Shown here: positions 42,003 to 53,190 of the stretch, piece by piece
Position numbering within the stretch: the first letter of the stretch is position 1
Layout of the letters: the number at the start of each line of letters is the position of its first letter
Assembly (NCBI GenBank): GCA_946811185.2
Contig: OX328104.1
Coordinates: 10,117,918 to 10,181,917, forward strand
Direction of reading: 5' to 3'
Origin: Hippopus hippopus
Lineage: Eukaryota > Mollusca > Bivalvia > Cardiida > Cardiidae
Length of the DNA: 64,000 nt
The notes under the pieces: model-generated
The model's database searches: none
Seen by the model: the letters and a program-made list of their open reading frames with translations, nothing else
Told to the model about the DNA's origin: nothing
Position numbers and translations under genes: made by a program

Positions 42003-42074
42003 CATGTTTCTGTCAATGTGCTCTATGAATGAGTAGTAACAGACTGTATAACAGTAATCATCTTAAGCAAATTA

Positions 42075-42308
42075 AGGATTGATTGATTGAATGGTGTTTT
42101 TTACGCTGCTTTCAACATTATTTCAGTCATATCTAGCGACAGCTCACATATTCACATATTTCTATGGTTTCATCAGTACAGGACTAGGGCTCTGAAGTGT
42201 CTTGCTAAAGGACACTCCCATGAAAAACCCAGTGGATCCAGTGAGGCTCAATCTAGAGGCCTCCAGTCACTTAAGTTCTACACTTTGCCACTGGACCATC
42301 CAGGACCC
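42075..42308 (-). mobile_element. SINE-B
   Basis: Tail ATTGATTGATTGAATGGTGT at the left; body AAGTGTCTTGCTAAAGGACA; head CACTTTGCCACTGGACCATC on the right. No clear target duplication. Confidence 0.78.
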
Positions 42309-42309
42309 C

Positions 42310-42423
42310 ATGTGAAAAAAGGAGAAAATCCTTTTTACAACTATTTTCTCCTTATCCCATGATGTGTTCAAAAGGCTTTTCTCCCAGGGTCGTTGAAATA
42401 CGGGAACATTTGGGAAAGGGTTA
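42310..42423 (+). mobile_element. TM1 right half
   Basis: GTGAAAAAAGGAGAAAATCC to TTGGGAAAGGGTTA. Confidence 0.7.
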
Positions 42424-42429
42424 CATATG

Positions 42430-42710
42430 GCCATGGTATATACCCAAGCCCAAAATGCTGATGAGTTGGGCTTATCTAAAACACAGATGGTAGAAAACCA
42501 CTGCAGATGGAAGGAATTTTTGAGATTTTGACCTCAAATGACCCCTAATTATAGGTTTGGGTGAGTGAATGACCAAATTATCTTGGAAACAAAATCAGTG
42601 AAGCTTTCATCAAAGGGATTTCTGTGATGCTTGTATAGGGAGTTACACTTGGTTGACCTCCTGTATGATAGATTATACATGTTTGGCATGCATGTTAACA
42701 ACAAACTACA
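42430..42710. other. No gene recognised
   Basis: Nothing identifiable. Confidence 0.4.
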
Positions 42711-42716
42711 TGGATA

Positions 42717-42830
42717 CTAACCCTTTACCAGACAACAAAATTTTAGCCTTGTCCAAATTGAAAGCATTTGCAGACGACAATTTAAATGTGGTTCAAATTG
42801 CGCAAGTTGGCATTGTGCATAAAGGGTTAA
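42717..42830 (+). mobile_element. TM1, 114 bp, palindrome cleanly deleted
   Basis: Left arm to GTGGTTCAAATTG joins the last 30 bp (GTTGGCATTGTGCATAAAGG). TTAA 42827-42830 is shared with the next copy. Confidence 0.85.
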
Positions 42831-43061
42831 CCCTTTACCACACAAAGCCGACTTTTAATGACCCTATGACCCTGAGGAAGAAGCCTTTTGAAAACGTTGT
42901 AGGAAAAGGAGAAAATGCTGATAACCAGCATTTTCTCCTTTTCCCACAATGTTTTCTACCATATCGAAGAAAAACTACATCATTTGCCTCACACTGAAAT
43001 TGTTGTCTGCAAATGCTTTGAATTTGGACAAGTCTACAGTTTTGTAGTATGGTAAAGGGTT
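42827..43061 (-). mobile_element. TM1, intact left end
   Basis: Carries a local duplication GACCCTATGACCCTGAGG; right end GGTAAAGGGTTTG. Confidence 0.87.
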
Positions 43062-43067
43062 TGGATG

Positions 43068-43192
43068 TGGGTAGAAAACATGGTGAGAAAATGTGAACAT
43101 GCCACTACTAGCATTTTCTCCTTTACTCATAATGTTTTCAACAGTCTTCTTTCTCAAGGTTGTTAAAAGTTGGCATTGTGTGGTACAGGGTT
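43068..43192 (+). mobile_element. TM1 right half
   Basis: GTAGAAAACATGGTGAGAAA to GTGGTACAGGGTTA. Confidence 0.72.
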
Positions 43193-43199
43193 ATGCCAC

Positions 43200-43770
43200 T
43201 ATCAAGTGGGTATTACCTGAGTTCCAAAATGTAATTCCAAATGAAGAGGTACCAATAAATGCACAGAGGTGTCAGTGTTTGGTCAGCAAGGGGAAGGTTG
43301 TGGATCCAAGCCTCAAGTTTGAACTAAATTCCAGCCATACTTTGTAAATCAATTGACAGACTTGGCTTTCAACCACGAAATTTAAAAGAACAAGGTCCAA
43401 TCTAACAACACATATTGCATCACTTCCATAAAATTGCCGCCTAAACTCTGGCCCAGTCCAAGCCCTTACTATAGATATTATGGTCTGACAATAGTTGGTG
43501 AAAGCTATTGATCTATAGTCAAGTTAGTCTAAGACTACAGTTACTGTTGACTGCTACTTTTATCACTGTCAGTATTCATTTTCTTCAGCAAGGTGACATT
43601 TTTCAAATACAGACCTATCTAATTTTGGCATTCTGGGTACAGAACCAGACTACTTTCAAGACAGGAAATTGATGCAGCGAATTTCTAAATGAACTTTTAA
43701 ATGGTTACATGATGATTTATATCTAAATGCAATTTAACACCCACACTGCTTGCCTTTGGCCACCACTGGG
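43200..43770. other. No gene recognised
   Basis: Nothing identifiable. Confidence 0.45.
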
Positions 43771-43773
43771 CTT

Positions 43774-44002
43774 TTAACCCTTTACCACACGGCAAAATTT
43801 AAGACCTATCCAAATTGAAAGCATTTGCAGACGACAATTTCATAGTGGCTCAAATGACACAACTTTTCTTTGATAGGGTAGAAAACTTTGTGGGAAAAGG
43901 AGAAAATGCTGGTTACCAGCATTTTCTCGTTTTCCCACAATGTTTTCAAAAGGCCTCCTTTTTAGGGGCGTCAAAAGGCGTCATTGTGTGGTAATGGGTT
44001 AA
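43774..44002 (+). mobile_element. TM1, intact, shares TTAA
   Basis: 229 bp; TTAA at 43774-43777 and 43999-44002. Confidence 0.92.
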
Positions 44003-44545
44003 CTCTTTACAGAACAACAGCATTTTTAACCAGTCCAAATTCCATAAATTTGCAGACAACAAATTAAATGTGGCTAAAACTGTGGGATTTATCTTTGAAA
44101 AGATAGAAAACATTGTCGGGAAAAGGAGAAAATGCTGGTTACCAGCATTATCTTCTTTTCTCCAGCCAAGCCCCGGTAGCTCAGTTGGTAGTGTGTAGGA
44201 CTTGAGAAAGGGGGCGTGGGTTCGATCCCTGGCTCGGCTGATTTCTTTCCGAGGACTGATGATAGTCATTGTGACAGGATTCATTCCTCTCCCACCGCTG
44301 ACCAGTGCTTCAATGACGATTATGTGGGAAAGCAGCCAGTGCAGTGGCTTGGAAAGAAAATTGTGCAGAGAACTGGTAAGGGACTCCAGGACAGCATGGA
44401 TAGGTGCACTGGCCGCCGCGTTAGAACTGAAATAATGTTGAAAACGGCATTAAACACCATACAATCAATCAATCCTTTTTTCCAATTTTTTTCAAAAGCC
44501 TTCTTCCATAGGAAGTGGTTAAAATACGAGTTTTTGAGGTAAATG
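43999..44545 (+). mobile_element. TM1 split by SINE-A
   Basis: Left part 43999-44163, right part 44484-44545 (CAAAAGCCTTCTTCC, TTGAGGTAAATGT). Confidence 0.85.
44164..44474 (+). mobile_element. SINE-A, best copy
   Basis: GCCCCGGTAGCTCAGTTGGT is a good A box and GGGTTCGATCCCTGGC a good B box, so the head is tRNA-derived and could support RNA polymerase III initiation. Body GGAAAGCAGCCAGTGCAGTG; tail AATAATGTTGAAAACGGCAT then (CAAT)n. Target duplication CTTTTCTCC (44155-44163) and CTTTTTTCC (44475-44483). Confidence 0.93.
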
Positions 44546-44897
44546 TACAATAATGTGCAGCCATAACAAAAAAGGCTAGATAAGCATGTACCTATGTCAA
44601 TATTTACCTGCACATTAATGAACTCTGCCTTTTACCAAAGTAAATCTTATCAATGGCTATAAGCCCCATGTGAAGAAAAGTTTATGCTCAACTTGGTGGC
44701 TTGCCAAGGTCTGCACTATTTCACTACTTCATTCATAAAATTGCATGACAGAACAATTTCCTCTCTATCCCATTTGCAGTATCGATTTTCAAGCTCCTGA
44801 GACAGTGCACAGATAATACAAGAAACCTTTTCTAAAAAAAATCAAGCGCAAAAGAGGTACTGGAATATAGAATATTGGAATGCTTTTGCAATTCAAT

Positions 44898-46036
44898 ACA
44901 AGAGGGCCATGATGGCCCTGTATCGCTCCACTGGCTATTAAGTAAAAACACTACAAGCCAAACATTACAATATTCAGCAAATTGATTTCAAACACGAGGA
45001 CATGCAAACATTTTTCTATCTAATCCTACGAGAAAGTTGTGATCCATGGGCAAAGCCAATTTTGATCGCAAAGCTATAATTATTTGAATCCTGGTGGAGG
45101 TCCACAATATAAAGCTCCATACCAAATAATTCAGTTCTTGAATGTTATAAACAAGAAGATTTTCAAATTTTTCTCAATTTGGGCACCCTTGATAGAGACC
45201 CCCTAGATAAAGCTAAATGCAAAATTTGATAGCCCTAGCCCTTATAGCTAGATGCGAAAGATTTTCCTATATAAGCCCGCCCATGTAAAACATGTTACCC
45301 CCCGGAGCGAAGTCAAATTTGACCCTCGGCTATAATTTGGACACCCTTGGTACAGGTCCACTAGATAAAGCTACATGCCAAATTTGGTCGCCCTAGGCCC
45401 CATGGCTAGGTCAAAGAAGAATTTTAAAGTTCTCCCTATATAAGCCCATGTAAAACTTGTTATATAAGCCCATGTAAAACTTGTTACCCCCGGGCAGGGC
45501 CTAATTTGACCCCAGGGCTATAATTTGAACAATCTTGGCAGAGGTCCACTAGATAAAGCTACATGCCAATTTGGTAGCTCTAGGCCCTATGGCTAGGTAT
45601 AAGAGGAATTTTAAAGTTCTCCCTAAATAAGCCCATGTATAACTTGTAACCCCCGGGGCGGGGCCAATTTTGACCCCAGGGCTATAAATTGAAGAAACTT
45701 GGTAGAGGTCCACTAGATAAAGCTACATGCCAAATTTGGTAGCCCTTGGCCTTACGGTTTCAGACAAGAAGATTTTCAAAGATTTTCAAAATTTTTCAGT
45801 TTTGTTGCCATGGCAACCAGTGTTTTTGAAGGAATTAAATTCTTTCAAGAAATTCTGAAGAGGACCATGGCAGGATCATTTCTGTGAAGTTTCATCAAAA
45901 TTGGATGGGTAGTTTCAGAGAAGAAGACGTTTTAAAAAAAAGTTAACGCACGGACGGACGGACGCACGGACGGACGGACGCACGACGGACAACAGGCCAT
46001 GACATAAGCCCGCTGGCCTTCGGCCAGTGGAGCTAA
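44898..46036 (+). mobile_element. Helitron-like element, copy C (internally deleted)
   Basis: 5' 280 bp nearly identical to copy A, then a jump at about 45177 (TTTTTCTCAATTTGGGCACC) to the second tandem block. The 3' part has the extra unit seen in copy B. Ends CGGCCAGTGGAGCTAA. Confidence 0.8.
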
Positions 46037-46039
46037 TAA

Positions 46040-46630
46040 AGAGAAAATAATCTAGCCAGCAATTGCCTCTATTGCTTCATCATTTTGCATCATATTACAA
46101 AAAAAAAAGTGAAATCATCTGTTAGATATATTTTTCAAGATTGGATTTTAATCCAAATGAACTTTGGAAAAAGAGATGCTACTACTAAAAATGATGTGTA
46201 TTAAAATACATGTAGGCATACAGTAATGAGTTATCAGTTAATGCTTCAAAAAAAAAATAGATTATCACTAACTACTGCAACAAAAGGATTATCCCCTACC
46301 ATATTCATTTGCAATGGTGTGAAAAAAGGCTATTTATTCATTCCAGTATGTCAATACCAAGAAATTTCCAGTATGCTAATACCAAGAAGTAAGTCAAAAT
46401 CCACCTATTCAAAAACAATTTTGAATACGCATTAACAATCTTTGCTTCATCTGGAGGAAAAGAATTTTGAAAGCATTTTGGCAAATAAACATAAGCAATA
46501 TCTGCATTTGTCATAGCATTATCTATCTATACAATGATATGTAGCTATGATCAATAATCTATCCAAATTTTCCAAAAATTCCATGTATTAAAGTGCTTCG
46601 AACTGCAAATAAATAATTCATGTCAAGAAG
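46040..46630. other. No gene recognised
   Basis: Two near copies of TTCCAGTATG(T/C)(T/C)AATACCAAGAA at 46341-46388; otherwise nothing. Confidence 0.4.
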
Positions 46631-46637
46631 ACAGGAA

Positions 46638-46874
46638 AATCCTTTACCAAACAACAAACTTTCCAATTTGACCATAACTCTCTTGATTTTGCAAATGACA
46701 ATTTGATGTGGTACAAATTATTCGACTTGGTCTTTGACAGGGTAGAAAACGTTGTTGGAACCAGATAAAATGATGCTTACCAGCATTTTCTCCTTTTACC
46801 ACAATTCCAACGATGTTTTCGGAATCTTTTTCCTTCAAGCTTTTTCTACTTTGGATTTTTCAGTAAGGGATTAA
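46638..46874 (+). mobile_element. TM1, degenerate, shares TTAA
   Basis: TTTACCAAACAACAAACTTT left; palindrome broken by ACCACAATTCCAACGATG. TTAA 46871-46874. Confidence 0.78.
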
Positions 46875-47098
46875 CACTTTACCGAATGACAAAATTTTGG
46901 ACAGGTCCAAATTGAAAGCATTTGCAGACGACAAAATAAATGAGAATCAAAAATTGAAATTTGATTGGGAAGGGTAGAAAACATTGTGGGAAAAGGAGAA
47001 AATGCTGGTTACCAGCATTTTCTCCTTTTCCCACAATGTTTTCAAAAGCTTTCTTTCACAGGGTTGTTAAAAGTCAGGATTGTGTAGTAAAGAGTTAA
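46871..47098 (+). mobile_element. TM1, intact
   Basis: 228 bp, perfect 67-bp palindrome, TTAA at both ends. Confidence 0.94.
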
Positions 47099-47099
47099 A

Positions 47100-47520
47100 G
47101 TGCATGGCGAATGAGAACCAGACAAAATTTGCTGCCACCTTTTCAAAGACTCCTAGAATGCTGGAGACCAGTGAAATATATACCCATTCCCTGCTATGCT
47201 CCAATACTTGTTCCCCATTTCACAGAGCTTCTTATATAGAAGTTTTCAGTTAAAGCTTTTGACATCTAGCAACTTCAAACCCTGGCCGAGCAAAATCCAT
47301 CTAGAGAGAAATCACAATTGTTGATACAGAACTTATTTTTCTCTCACATTACTATTTTGTAGAATGAGCAAGAATCCTGGCTTGCTTGTAAAAAGCTTTA
47401 TACACAGTACTAGTAAAAGAAACACCAGAATGTTTTGGAAACTCTATGGCTGCCCTAGTCAATAACTATGTACAATACTGTTAAAAAAAATAATGCAAGA
47501 AGGAATTTTTGCCCCCAAAG
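47100..47520. other. No gene; possible SINE-A tail remnant
   Basis: ACACAGTACTAGTAAAAGAA and TATGGCTGCC (47400-47460) faintly recall SINE-A. Confidence 0.35.
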
Positions 47521-47529
47521 TTTGACAAA

Positions 47530-47605
47530 AGTATTACCAAACAATCCCATGTCATAATGACCCTGAAAAACATTTTCAAAAAGTTTTCTTTCAAATGGTT
47601 GTTAA
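47530..47605 (-). mobile_element. TM1 fragment, shares TTAA
   Basis: ATTACCAAACAATCCCATGT and AATGACCCTGAAAAACATTT. Confidence 0.65.
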
Positions 47606-47812
47606 CCCTTCACCACACAATCCTGGATTTTAACAACCCAAAGGAAAAATGCCTTCAGAAAACATTGGGAACCTACATTTTTCTCCTTTTCCCACAATGT
47701 TTTATAACCTTCCGAAGACATATCACATCATTTGAGCCACACTTTATTTAAAGCTCTGCAAATGCTTGCAATAACGATAAGTCTAACATTTTGTTGTTTG
47801 CTATTAAAGTGT
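47602..47812 (-). mobile_element. TM1, diverged
   Basis: TTAACCCTTCACCACACAAT; first palindrome arm shortened. Confidence 0.8.
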
Positions 47813-47844
47813 AAAAACAAAAGATTATTTTGTACGGCATTAAA

Positions 47845-47890
47845 ACAAGAGGGCTATGATGGCACTATATCTGTCTACTGGCTAATAAAG
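47845..47890 (+). mobile_element. Helitron-like 5' end fragment
   Basis: ACAAGAGGGCTATGATGGCA then CTACTGGCTAATAAA. Confidence 0.6.
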
Positions 47891-47922
47891 CAAATTATGG
47901 GTCATTGGCATGAAAAATGGCT

Positions 47923-48140
47923 TTAACCCCATGAACAACTCTGATTTTTAACAGCCATTACAGAGAGAACCTTCGAAAACAATGTGTGAAATGAAGAAAA
48001 TGCTGGTAACCAGCATTTTCTCCTTTTCCCACAATGTTTTTCATCCTTTCAAAGAAAAATCTCATCCACTTTTAATTTGTCCTCTGTAAATGCTTTTAAT
48101 TTCGACAAACCTAAATTTTTGTCATGTGGTAAAGAGTTAA
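47923..48140 (-). mobile_element. TM1, shares TTAA
   Basis: TTAA at 47923-47926 and 48137-48140. Confidence 0.85.
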
Positions 48141-48601
48141 ACAATCCCCTGTTCCAAGGACCCTGAAGAGGAAAGTTTTTGAAAACATGTTAGGAAAAGG
48201 AGAAGATGATGGTAACCTGCATTTTCTCGTAGCTGCATTTTCTCCTTTTTCCACACAGTTTTCTACATTTTGGTTTTAGTTTAAACATATAATTTTACAT
48301 CGATTAAGAAACAAGTTCTTGCAACTTATACTAATCTATCTCACTCAATTCTGGAAACTACACCACTTTTCGCGCTGAATGTGTGGGCCAATGAACAGTC
48401 CTAAAGTTGACACCCTCTCCCAGGTATCAAACTCCGGACCTTATGATTACAGGGCAGACGCTCTACGTCACACCAATGGGCAACACACTACTTTCTACCT
48501 TTTTAAATACACAAATCATCTTTTGAGCGACATTCTATTTGTCATCAGCAAAATACTTCCAATTTAGACAAGTCTCAATATATCATTAGGTAAAGAGTTA
48601 A
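48137..48601 (-). mobile_element. TM1 split by a tRNA-like SINE
   Basis: 48137-48271 plus 48504-48601, 233 bp in total, TTAA at both ends. Confidence 0.85.
48272..48491 (-). mobile_element. tRNA-like SINE inside TM1
   Basis: Target duplication TTTCTACATTTT (48260-48271) and TTTCTACCTTTT (48492-48503). On the minus strand ATTGGTGTGACGTAGAGCGT and CGGAGTTTGATACCTGGGAG resemble degenerate A and B boxes. Confidence 0.75.
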
Positions 48602-48641
48602 CCTGTCAGTTAACTCTCAAATCAGTTTTTGGCAAAAAAAA

Positions 48642-50468
48642 CCAAGAGGGCCATGATGGCCCTGAAGTCGCTCACCTGAGTCTTTTGACCAAACATGACC
48701 ATTTTTAATCTCTTTCGAGATATTATGACAAACATTCTATCAAGCTTTCATAATTATTGGACTGAAAATTTGGCCTCTAGCTTGTACACAAGCTTTTTCT
48801 AGAATTTCTCTCAGTGACCTACTTTTTAGCCAAACACAGCTCATTTTCCCATTGTAGATATTATCAAAACAAAGATTCTGACCACCTTTCATAAGTATTG
48901 GACAGAAAATGTGGCCTCTAGAGCATACACAGGGTTTTTCAAAGATTTGACTTAGTGACCTAGTTTTTGACCTGATATGACCCATTTTGGAACTTGTCCG
49001 AGATATCATCAGGACAAACATTCTGACCAACTTTCGAGAGTTGTGGACTGAAAATATAGCCTCTAGAGTGTACACAAGTTTTTTCTAAGATTTGACCTAG
49101 TGACCTAGTTTTTGACCCGACATGACCCATTTTCAAACTCGTCTGAGATATCATCAAGACAAACATTCTGACCAAGTTTCATAAGTATCGGACTGAAAAT
49201 GTGGCATCTAGAACGTACACAAGGTTTTTCTAAGATTTTATCTAGTGACCTAGTTTTTGACCCAACATGACCCATTTTCAGACTCGTCTGAGATATCATC
49301 AAGACAAACATTCTGACCAAGTTTTATGAGTATTGGACTGAAAATGTGGCCTCGAGAGTGTACACAAGGTTTTTCTAAGATTTTACCTAGTGACCTAGTT
49401 TTTGACCCGACATGACCCATTTTCGAACTCATCCGAGATATTTTCAAGAAAAACATTCTGACCATAATTCATGAGTATCGGACTGAAAATGTGGCCTCTA
49501 GAGCGTACACAAGGTTTTTCTAAGATTTGACCTAGTGACCTAATTTTTGACCCGACATGACCCATTTTCAAACTCGTGTGAGATATCATCAAGTGAAACA
49601 TTCTGATCAACTTTCAAAAGTTTTGGACTAAAAATGTAGCCTCTAGAACCTACACAAGGTTTTTCTAGAATTTAACCTAGAGACTGAGTTTTTTACCCGA
49701 CATGACCCATTTTCAAACTCGTCCGAGATGTCATCAAGACAAACATTCTGACCAATTTTCACGAGTTTTGGACTGAAAATGTGGCCTCTAGAGCGTACAC
49801 AAGGTTTTTCTAAGATTTGACCTAGTGACCTAGTTTTTTATCCAACATGACCCATTTTTTAACTCATCCGAGATATCATCAAGACAAACATTCTGACCAA
49901 GTTTCATAAGTATCGGACTGAAAATGTGGCATCTAGAACATACACAAGGTTTTTCTAAGATTTGATCTAGTGACCTAGTTTTTGACCTGACATGACCCAT
50001 TTTTTAACTCGTCCAAGATATAATCAAGACAAACATTCTGACAAACTTTCAAGAATTTTGGACTGAAAATGTAGCCTCTAGAGCGTACACAAGGTTTTTC
50101 TAAGATTTTACCTAGTGACCTAGTTTTTGATCCGACATGACCCATTTTTTAACTCATACAAGATGTCATCAAGACAAACATTCTGACCAACATTTATGAC
50201 TATCGGACTGAAAATGTGGTCTCTAGAGCGTACACAAGGTTTTTCTAATAATTGACCTAGTGACCTAGTTTTTGACCAGACATGACCCATTTTCGAACTC
50301 GTCTGAGATGTCATCAAGACAAACATTCTGACCAAGTTTCATGAGTATCAGACTGAAAATGTGACCTCTAGAGCATACACAAGGTAAAAGTTGATGACGC
50401 ACGATGGACGACAGACACAGCACGATCACAAAAGCTCACCTTGAGCACTTCTTGCTCAGGTGAGCTAA
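48642..50468 (+). mobile_element. Helitron-like element with 145-bp tandem units, copy E
   Basis: 5' AAGAGGGCCATGATGGCCCT then GCTCACCTGAG; its exact complement CTCAGGTGAGC lies at the 3' end. 3' hairpin TGAGCA CTTCT TGCTCA, terminal GCTAA. ACGCACGATGGACGACAGAC replaces the (ACGG)n run. Confidence 0.8.
48690..50400 (+). repeat. Twelve tandem 145-bp units
   Basis: ACAAACATTCTGACC recurs every 145 bp (49014, 49159, 49304 and on to 50319), with GACCTAGTGACCTAGTTTTT, GACATGACCCATTTT and GCGTACACAAGGTTTTTCTA in each unit. The first units are the most diverged. Confidence 0.93.
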
Positions 50469-50498
50469 AAATGAAAAGCATCTTTTGTGCACATAACT

Positions 50499-50690
50499 TT
50501 AACCCTTTACCACACAATCCTGAGTTCTAACGACACTGCAATAGAAAGCTTTCAAAAACATTGTGGGAAAAGGAGAAAATGCTGGTAACCAGCATTTTCT
50601 TCTTTTCCCACAAAGTTTTCTAACCTTTCACTGACAAACCCTATTATTTCTGCCACATTTTTTTCGATTTTGACCAATCTAAAGTTTTTG
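50499..50690 (-). mobile_element. TM1 with right-end loss
   Basis: TTAA at 50499-50502; good palindrome; unique arm shortened (TTCGATTTTGACCAATCTAA). Confidence 0.8.
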
Positions 50691-50903
50691 ACCTCAGTGG
50701 CTGCCAAAAGTAAATAATGTGGGTGTTAAAATGTATTTAGATTTAAATCATTACATTTAAAAGAATGGAAATAATTGTAAGGATGACAAACTGTTATTGT
50801 ACAGTCAATGCAAGTGTTAGTCGCTGAGAGAAAAATGAATTTTAAAACTAGGTAAAAAGTTGCCAAGTTGTTATATCTTTTGTGCCCATAATTTTGTGAT
50901 TCT

Positions 50904-50941
50904 ACCCCCCCTCCCAATTTTTCACGGGGGAGGGGGGGGTC
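50904..50941. repeat. C-run/G-run hairpin
   Basis: CCCCCCCTCCC and GGGGGAGGGGGGGG around a 10-base spacer; both a hairpin and a G-quadruplex candidate. Confidence 0.75.
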
Positions 50942-51091
50942 CCACCCCCTATTTTACAATTTCTAGAATAAACACTAGTCCATGACCCGGGGAATACTTT
51001 ACAGAGAAAGTCATAGAAGTCTACAAAAGTCATGTCTTTTCAAGATTTCGAAAGATTGGTAATAGCTCAAAAACAATATTTTGCATGTGAC

Positions 51092-52240
51092 ATTCTTACG
51101 AACATGAAAGTTCGCAACAAATGCATAGCTGAAATACAAACCGCATCTGGCGGGATTCGAACCCGTGCGGACAAATATCCTCGTTTTTCGAGGTTTAAAA
51201 GACCAACACTATAACCACTGAGCTAAAGATATACAGTCAAACTTCAGTGGCTCGAATATTTCAAATATCAAAGAAAGCTCGAATAGCGATATTGGTCCCG
51301 GCAAAATCTCTATATAATTCATATTGTTCTACCTCGGAAGGCTCGCACAACCCTTAATTGGAACTTTCGAACACATATCACGGTCCCCTCATTCACTTTC
51401 CTGTGTGTTTTACTTCTCAGAAGTCGAACAAAGGGTTAGTTAACAATTAGGTGTTGGGTTTCACACCTACATTGTTAACTGGATATGCCGGTAATCGTCT
51501 GTCAAATATTGGATAACATGCATGTTTTTAACACTTACTGTAAAATATACAAACTTGCTCAAGGTGTCAATTACAAATTGTTTCGCCATGATTGAATAAT
51601 CCCTTTGTTTTTATTATTTTGTTTTTCGAGCTTGTTGACCTGAATTAGTAGTCAAGTCATTTTTGTAATGCTATGTTTGCCTGCAGAGTATTGCTTTTCA
51701 ACAAATTAGGTTTTATTAACCGCAACTGTGATCTTAATCCGCGTATGTAGCGTTGATAGAAGTTATAATTAGAATATAAACAAGGTGATGTTTCGCTCTC
51801 AATATCTGCAAATGTCTTTTTTTTCTGATAAAATGGTTTTTAGATATGTGCAAAGAAAATGACCACAGAAATCGGCCGTTTAACTGGTGAAAATTGCTTG
51901 CTTTCGGTCGAAATGGATACTCTAACAGAACATTAATAATTCGGCCAAAAACAAGCTATTTTCACCAATTAGACAGTCGATTCCTGTAAAATGACAAAGG
52001 TATGTGGTGCATTCTGTGTGACCAAATACAAAAGTTATAAAGACGAAATAAGAATATGTGTAACTCGTTCACTGACCACTTCATACCTTGAAATAGGGAT
52101 ATGTCGAACTACCGATATTTCGAACAAATTACCAAGTCCAAGGGGTGTTTGAGCCACAAAAGTTTGACTGTATCTCCCTAACGCAGTTGTTAGGTATTGT
52201 ATTTAAATCGGGACGAAGCCATGCATGAAGGAGTGGTCTC
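51092..52240 (-). mobile_element. tRNA-like repeat, first copy, interrupted
   Basis: The minus strand holds TTTAGCTCAGTGGTTATAGT (A-box-like), GTTGGTCTTTTAAACC and GGGTTCGAATCCCGCC (perfect B-box type). Its 5' flank resumes after the pogo-like insert at 52173. It does not fold into a convincing functional tRNA, since the acceptor pairing is poor. Confidence 0.75.
51234..52170. mobile_element. Non-autonomous pogo/Tigger-like DNA element
   Basis: 937 bp between TA duplications (51232-51233, 52171-52172). Ends CAGTCAAACTTCAGTGGCTC and the inverse of GAGCCACAAAAGTTTGACTG. The CAGTCAAAC-type terminus plus TA target fits the pogo/Tigger branch of Tc1/mariner. No transposase frame remains. Confidence 0.85.
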
Positions 52241-52365
52241 CCATAACACACCCCCTCTTAAAGTCATCATTTATTGATGACTCAAAGCCTTATTAGGCAG
52301 AAAGTCTGTTTTTTTGACAACAAATGGGATTAATGGCTCAATGGCCAATCCCTGACTAGCCCCAA

Positions 52366-52590
52366 TCTTACAAACATGAAAGTTCGCAACAAATGCATAG
52401 CTGAAATACATACCGCATCTGGCGGGATTCGAACCCATGTGGACAAAAATCCTCATTTTTCGAGGTTTAAAAGACCAACACCATAACCACTGAACTAAAG
52501 AGATATCTCCCTAATGCAGTTGTTAGGTATTGTATGTAAATCGGGATGAAGCCATGCATGAAGGAGTGGTCTCCCATAACAACATTAAAC
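52366..52590 (-). mobile_element. tRNA-like repeat, second copy, uninterrupted
   Basis: About 90 percent identical to the first copy over both flanks (AACATGAAAGTTCGCAACAA, GATGAAGCCATGCATGAAGG). The site of the pogo-like insertion is empty here (AAAGAGATATCTCCCTAATG). Confidence 0.8.
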
Positions 52591-52599
52591 ACATCTTAG

Positions 52600-52875
52600 C
52601 ATCACCCTAAACAGCAAAACTAATCAAAATAAAAATAGAAATAAAACTTATCATCATGTGAATGAAGATTCAACATTTTTCCTACTTAATCTGCCAAAGA
52701 AAAACTACATGTACACAATCAAATGCTTGCAGAAGACTTAAAAATAACCAAAGTGTAACAAATTGTTACAACATGTAACAAAATTGTAGAATAAGGAATA
52801 AATTCCCATTGACCATAATAAAGTAAATGCATGATTTATGAACAGATCCTTCTCAGCTGAGACAGTGTTGAATTT
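52600..52875. other. No gene recognised
   Basis: Nothing identifiable. Confidence 0.4.
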
Positions 52876-52879
52876 TCAG

Positions 52880-53190
52880 GTTTAGCTCCAAAAAGAGGAT
52901 ATCCTCTGAAAGGAAGAAAAATCACACCCCTGGGAAATCAACTTAAAATTCTGCTAAGGAAGACTTTGAAAAAATTCTTATTTTTTTTTTAGTTTTGTTA
53001 CAAATTGGCCACCAGGTTTCATACAGAAAAAAATTCTTTGACAAAACAGTGGGTAGGACTTTGCCAAGATTTCTTCAGAAGTTTGATGAAAAATCGTGCA
53101 GTAGTATCAACAGAGGAAAAGAGGGCTGAAACAAAAGTTAACAAGGAACAGATAGACATATTGGAGGACATAAATAATGAAGGCCAGACG
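52880..53190 (+). mobile_element. Helitron-like 3' region remnant
   Basis: GTTTTGTTACAAATTGGCCA, AAAATTCTTTGACAAAACAG, AGAAGTTTGATGAAAAATCG and AAACAAAAGTTAAC follow the order seen before the 3' end of copy A. A 95-codon frame here (53005-53292) is therefore not a gene. Confidence 0.55.

Noticed and set aside
44164..44240. Candidate functional tRNA gene at the head of SINE-A
   Set aside because: The body and (CAAT)n tail continue without a tRNA 3' end or terminator, and other copies exist with target duplications.
48740..50335. Repeated 71-codon minus-strand frames (MVRMFVLMISQTSSKMGHV) spaced by 145 bp
   Set aside because: 145 is not a multiple of three, and each frame simply spans one and a half tandem units of the Helitron-like array; the periodicity is DNA-level.
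51136..51233. Candidate tRNA-Lys gene (good B box, CTTTTAA loop)
   Set aside because: Acceptor-stem pairing is poor, the variable region is long, and the sequence is repeated with its flanks; it is better read as a tRNA-derived repeat.
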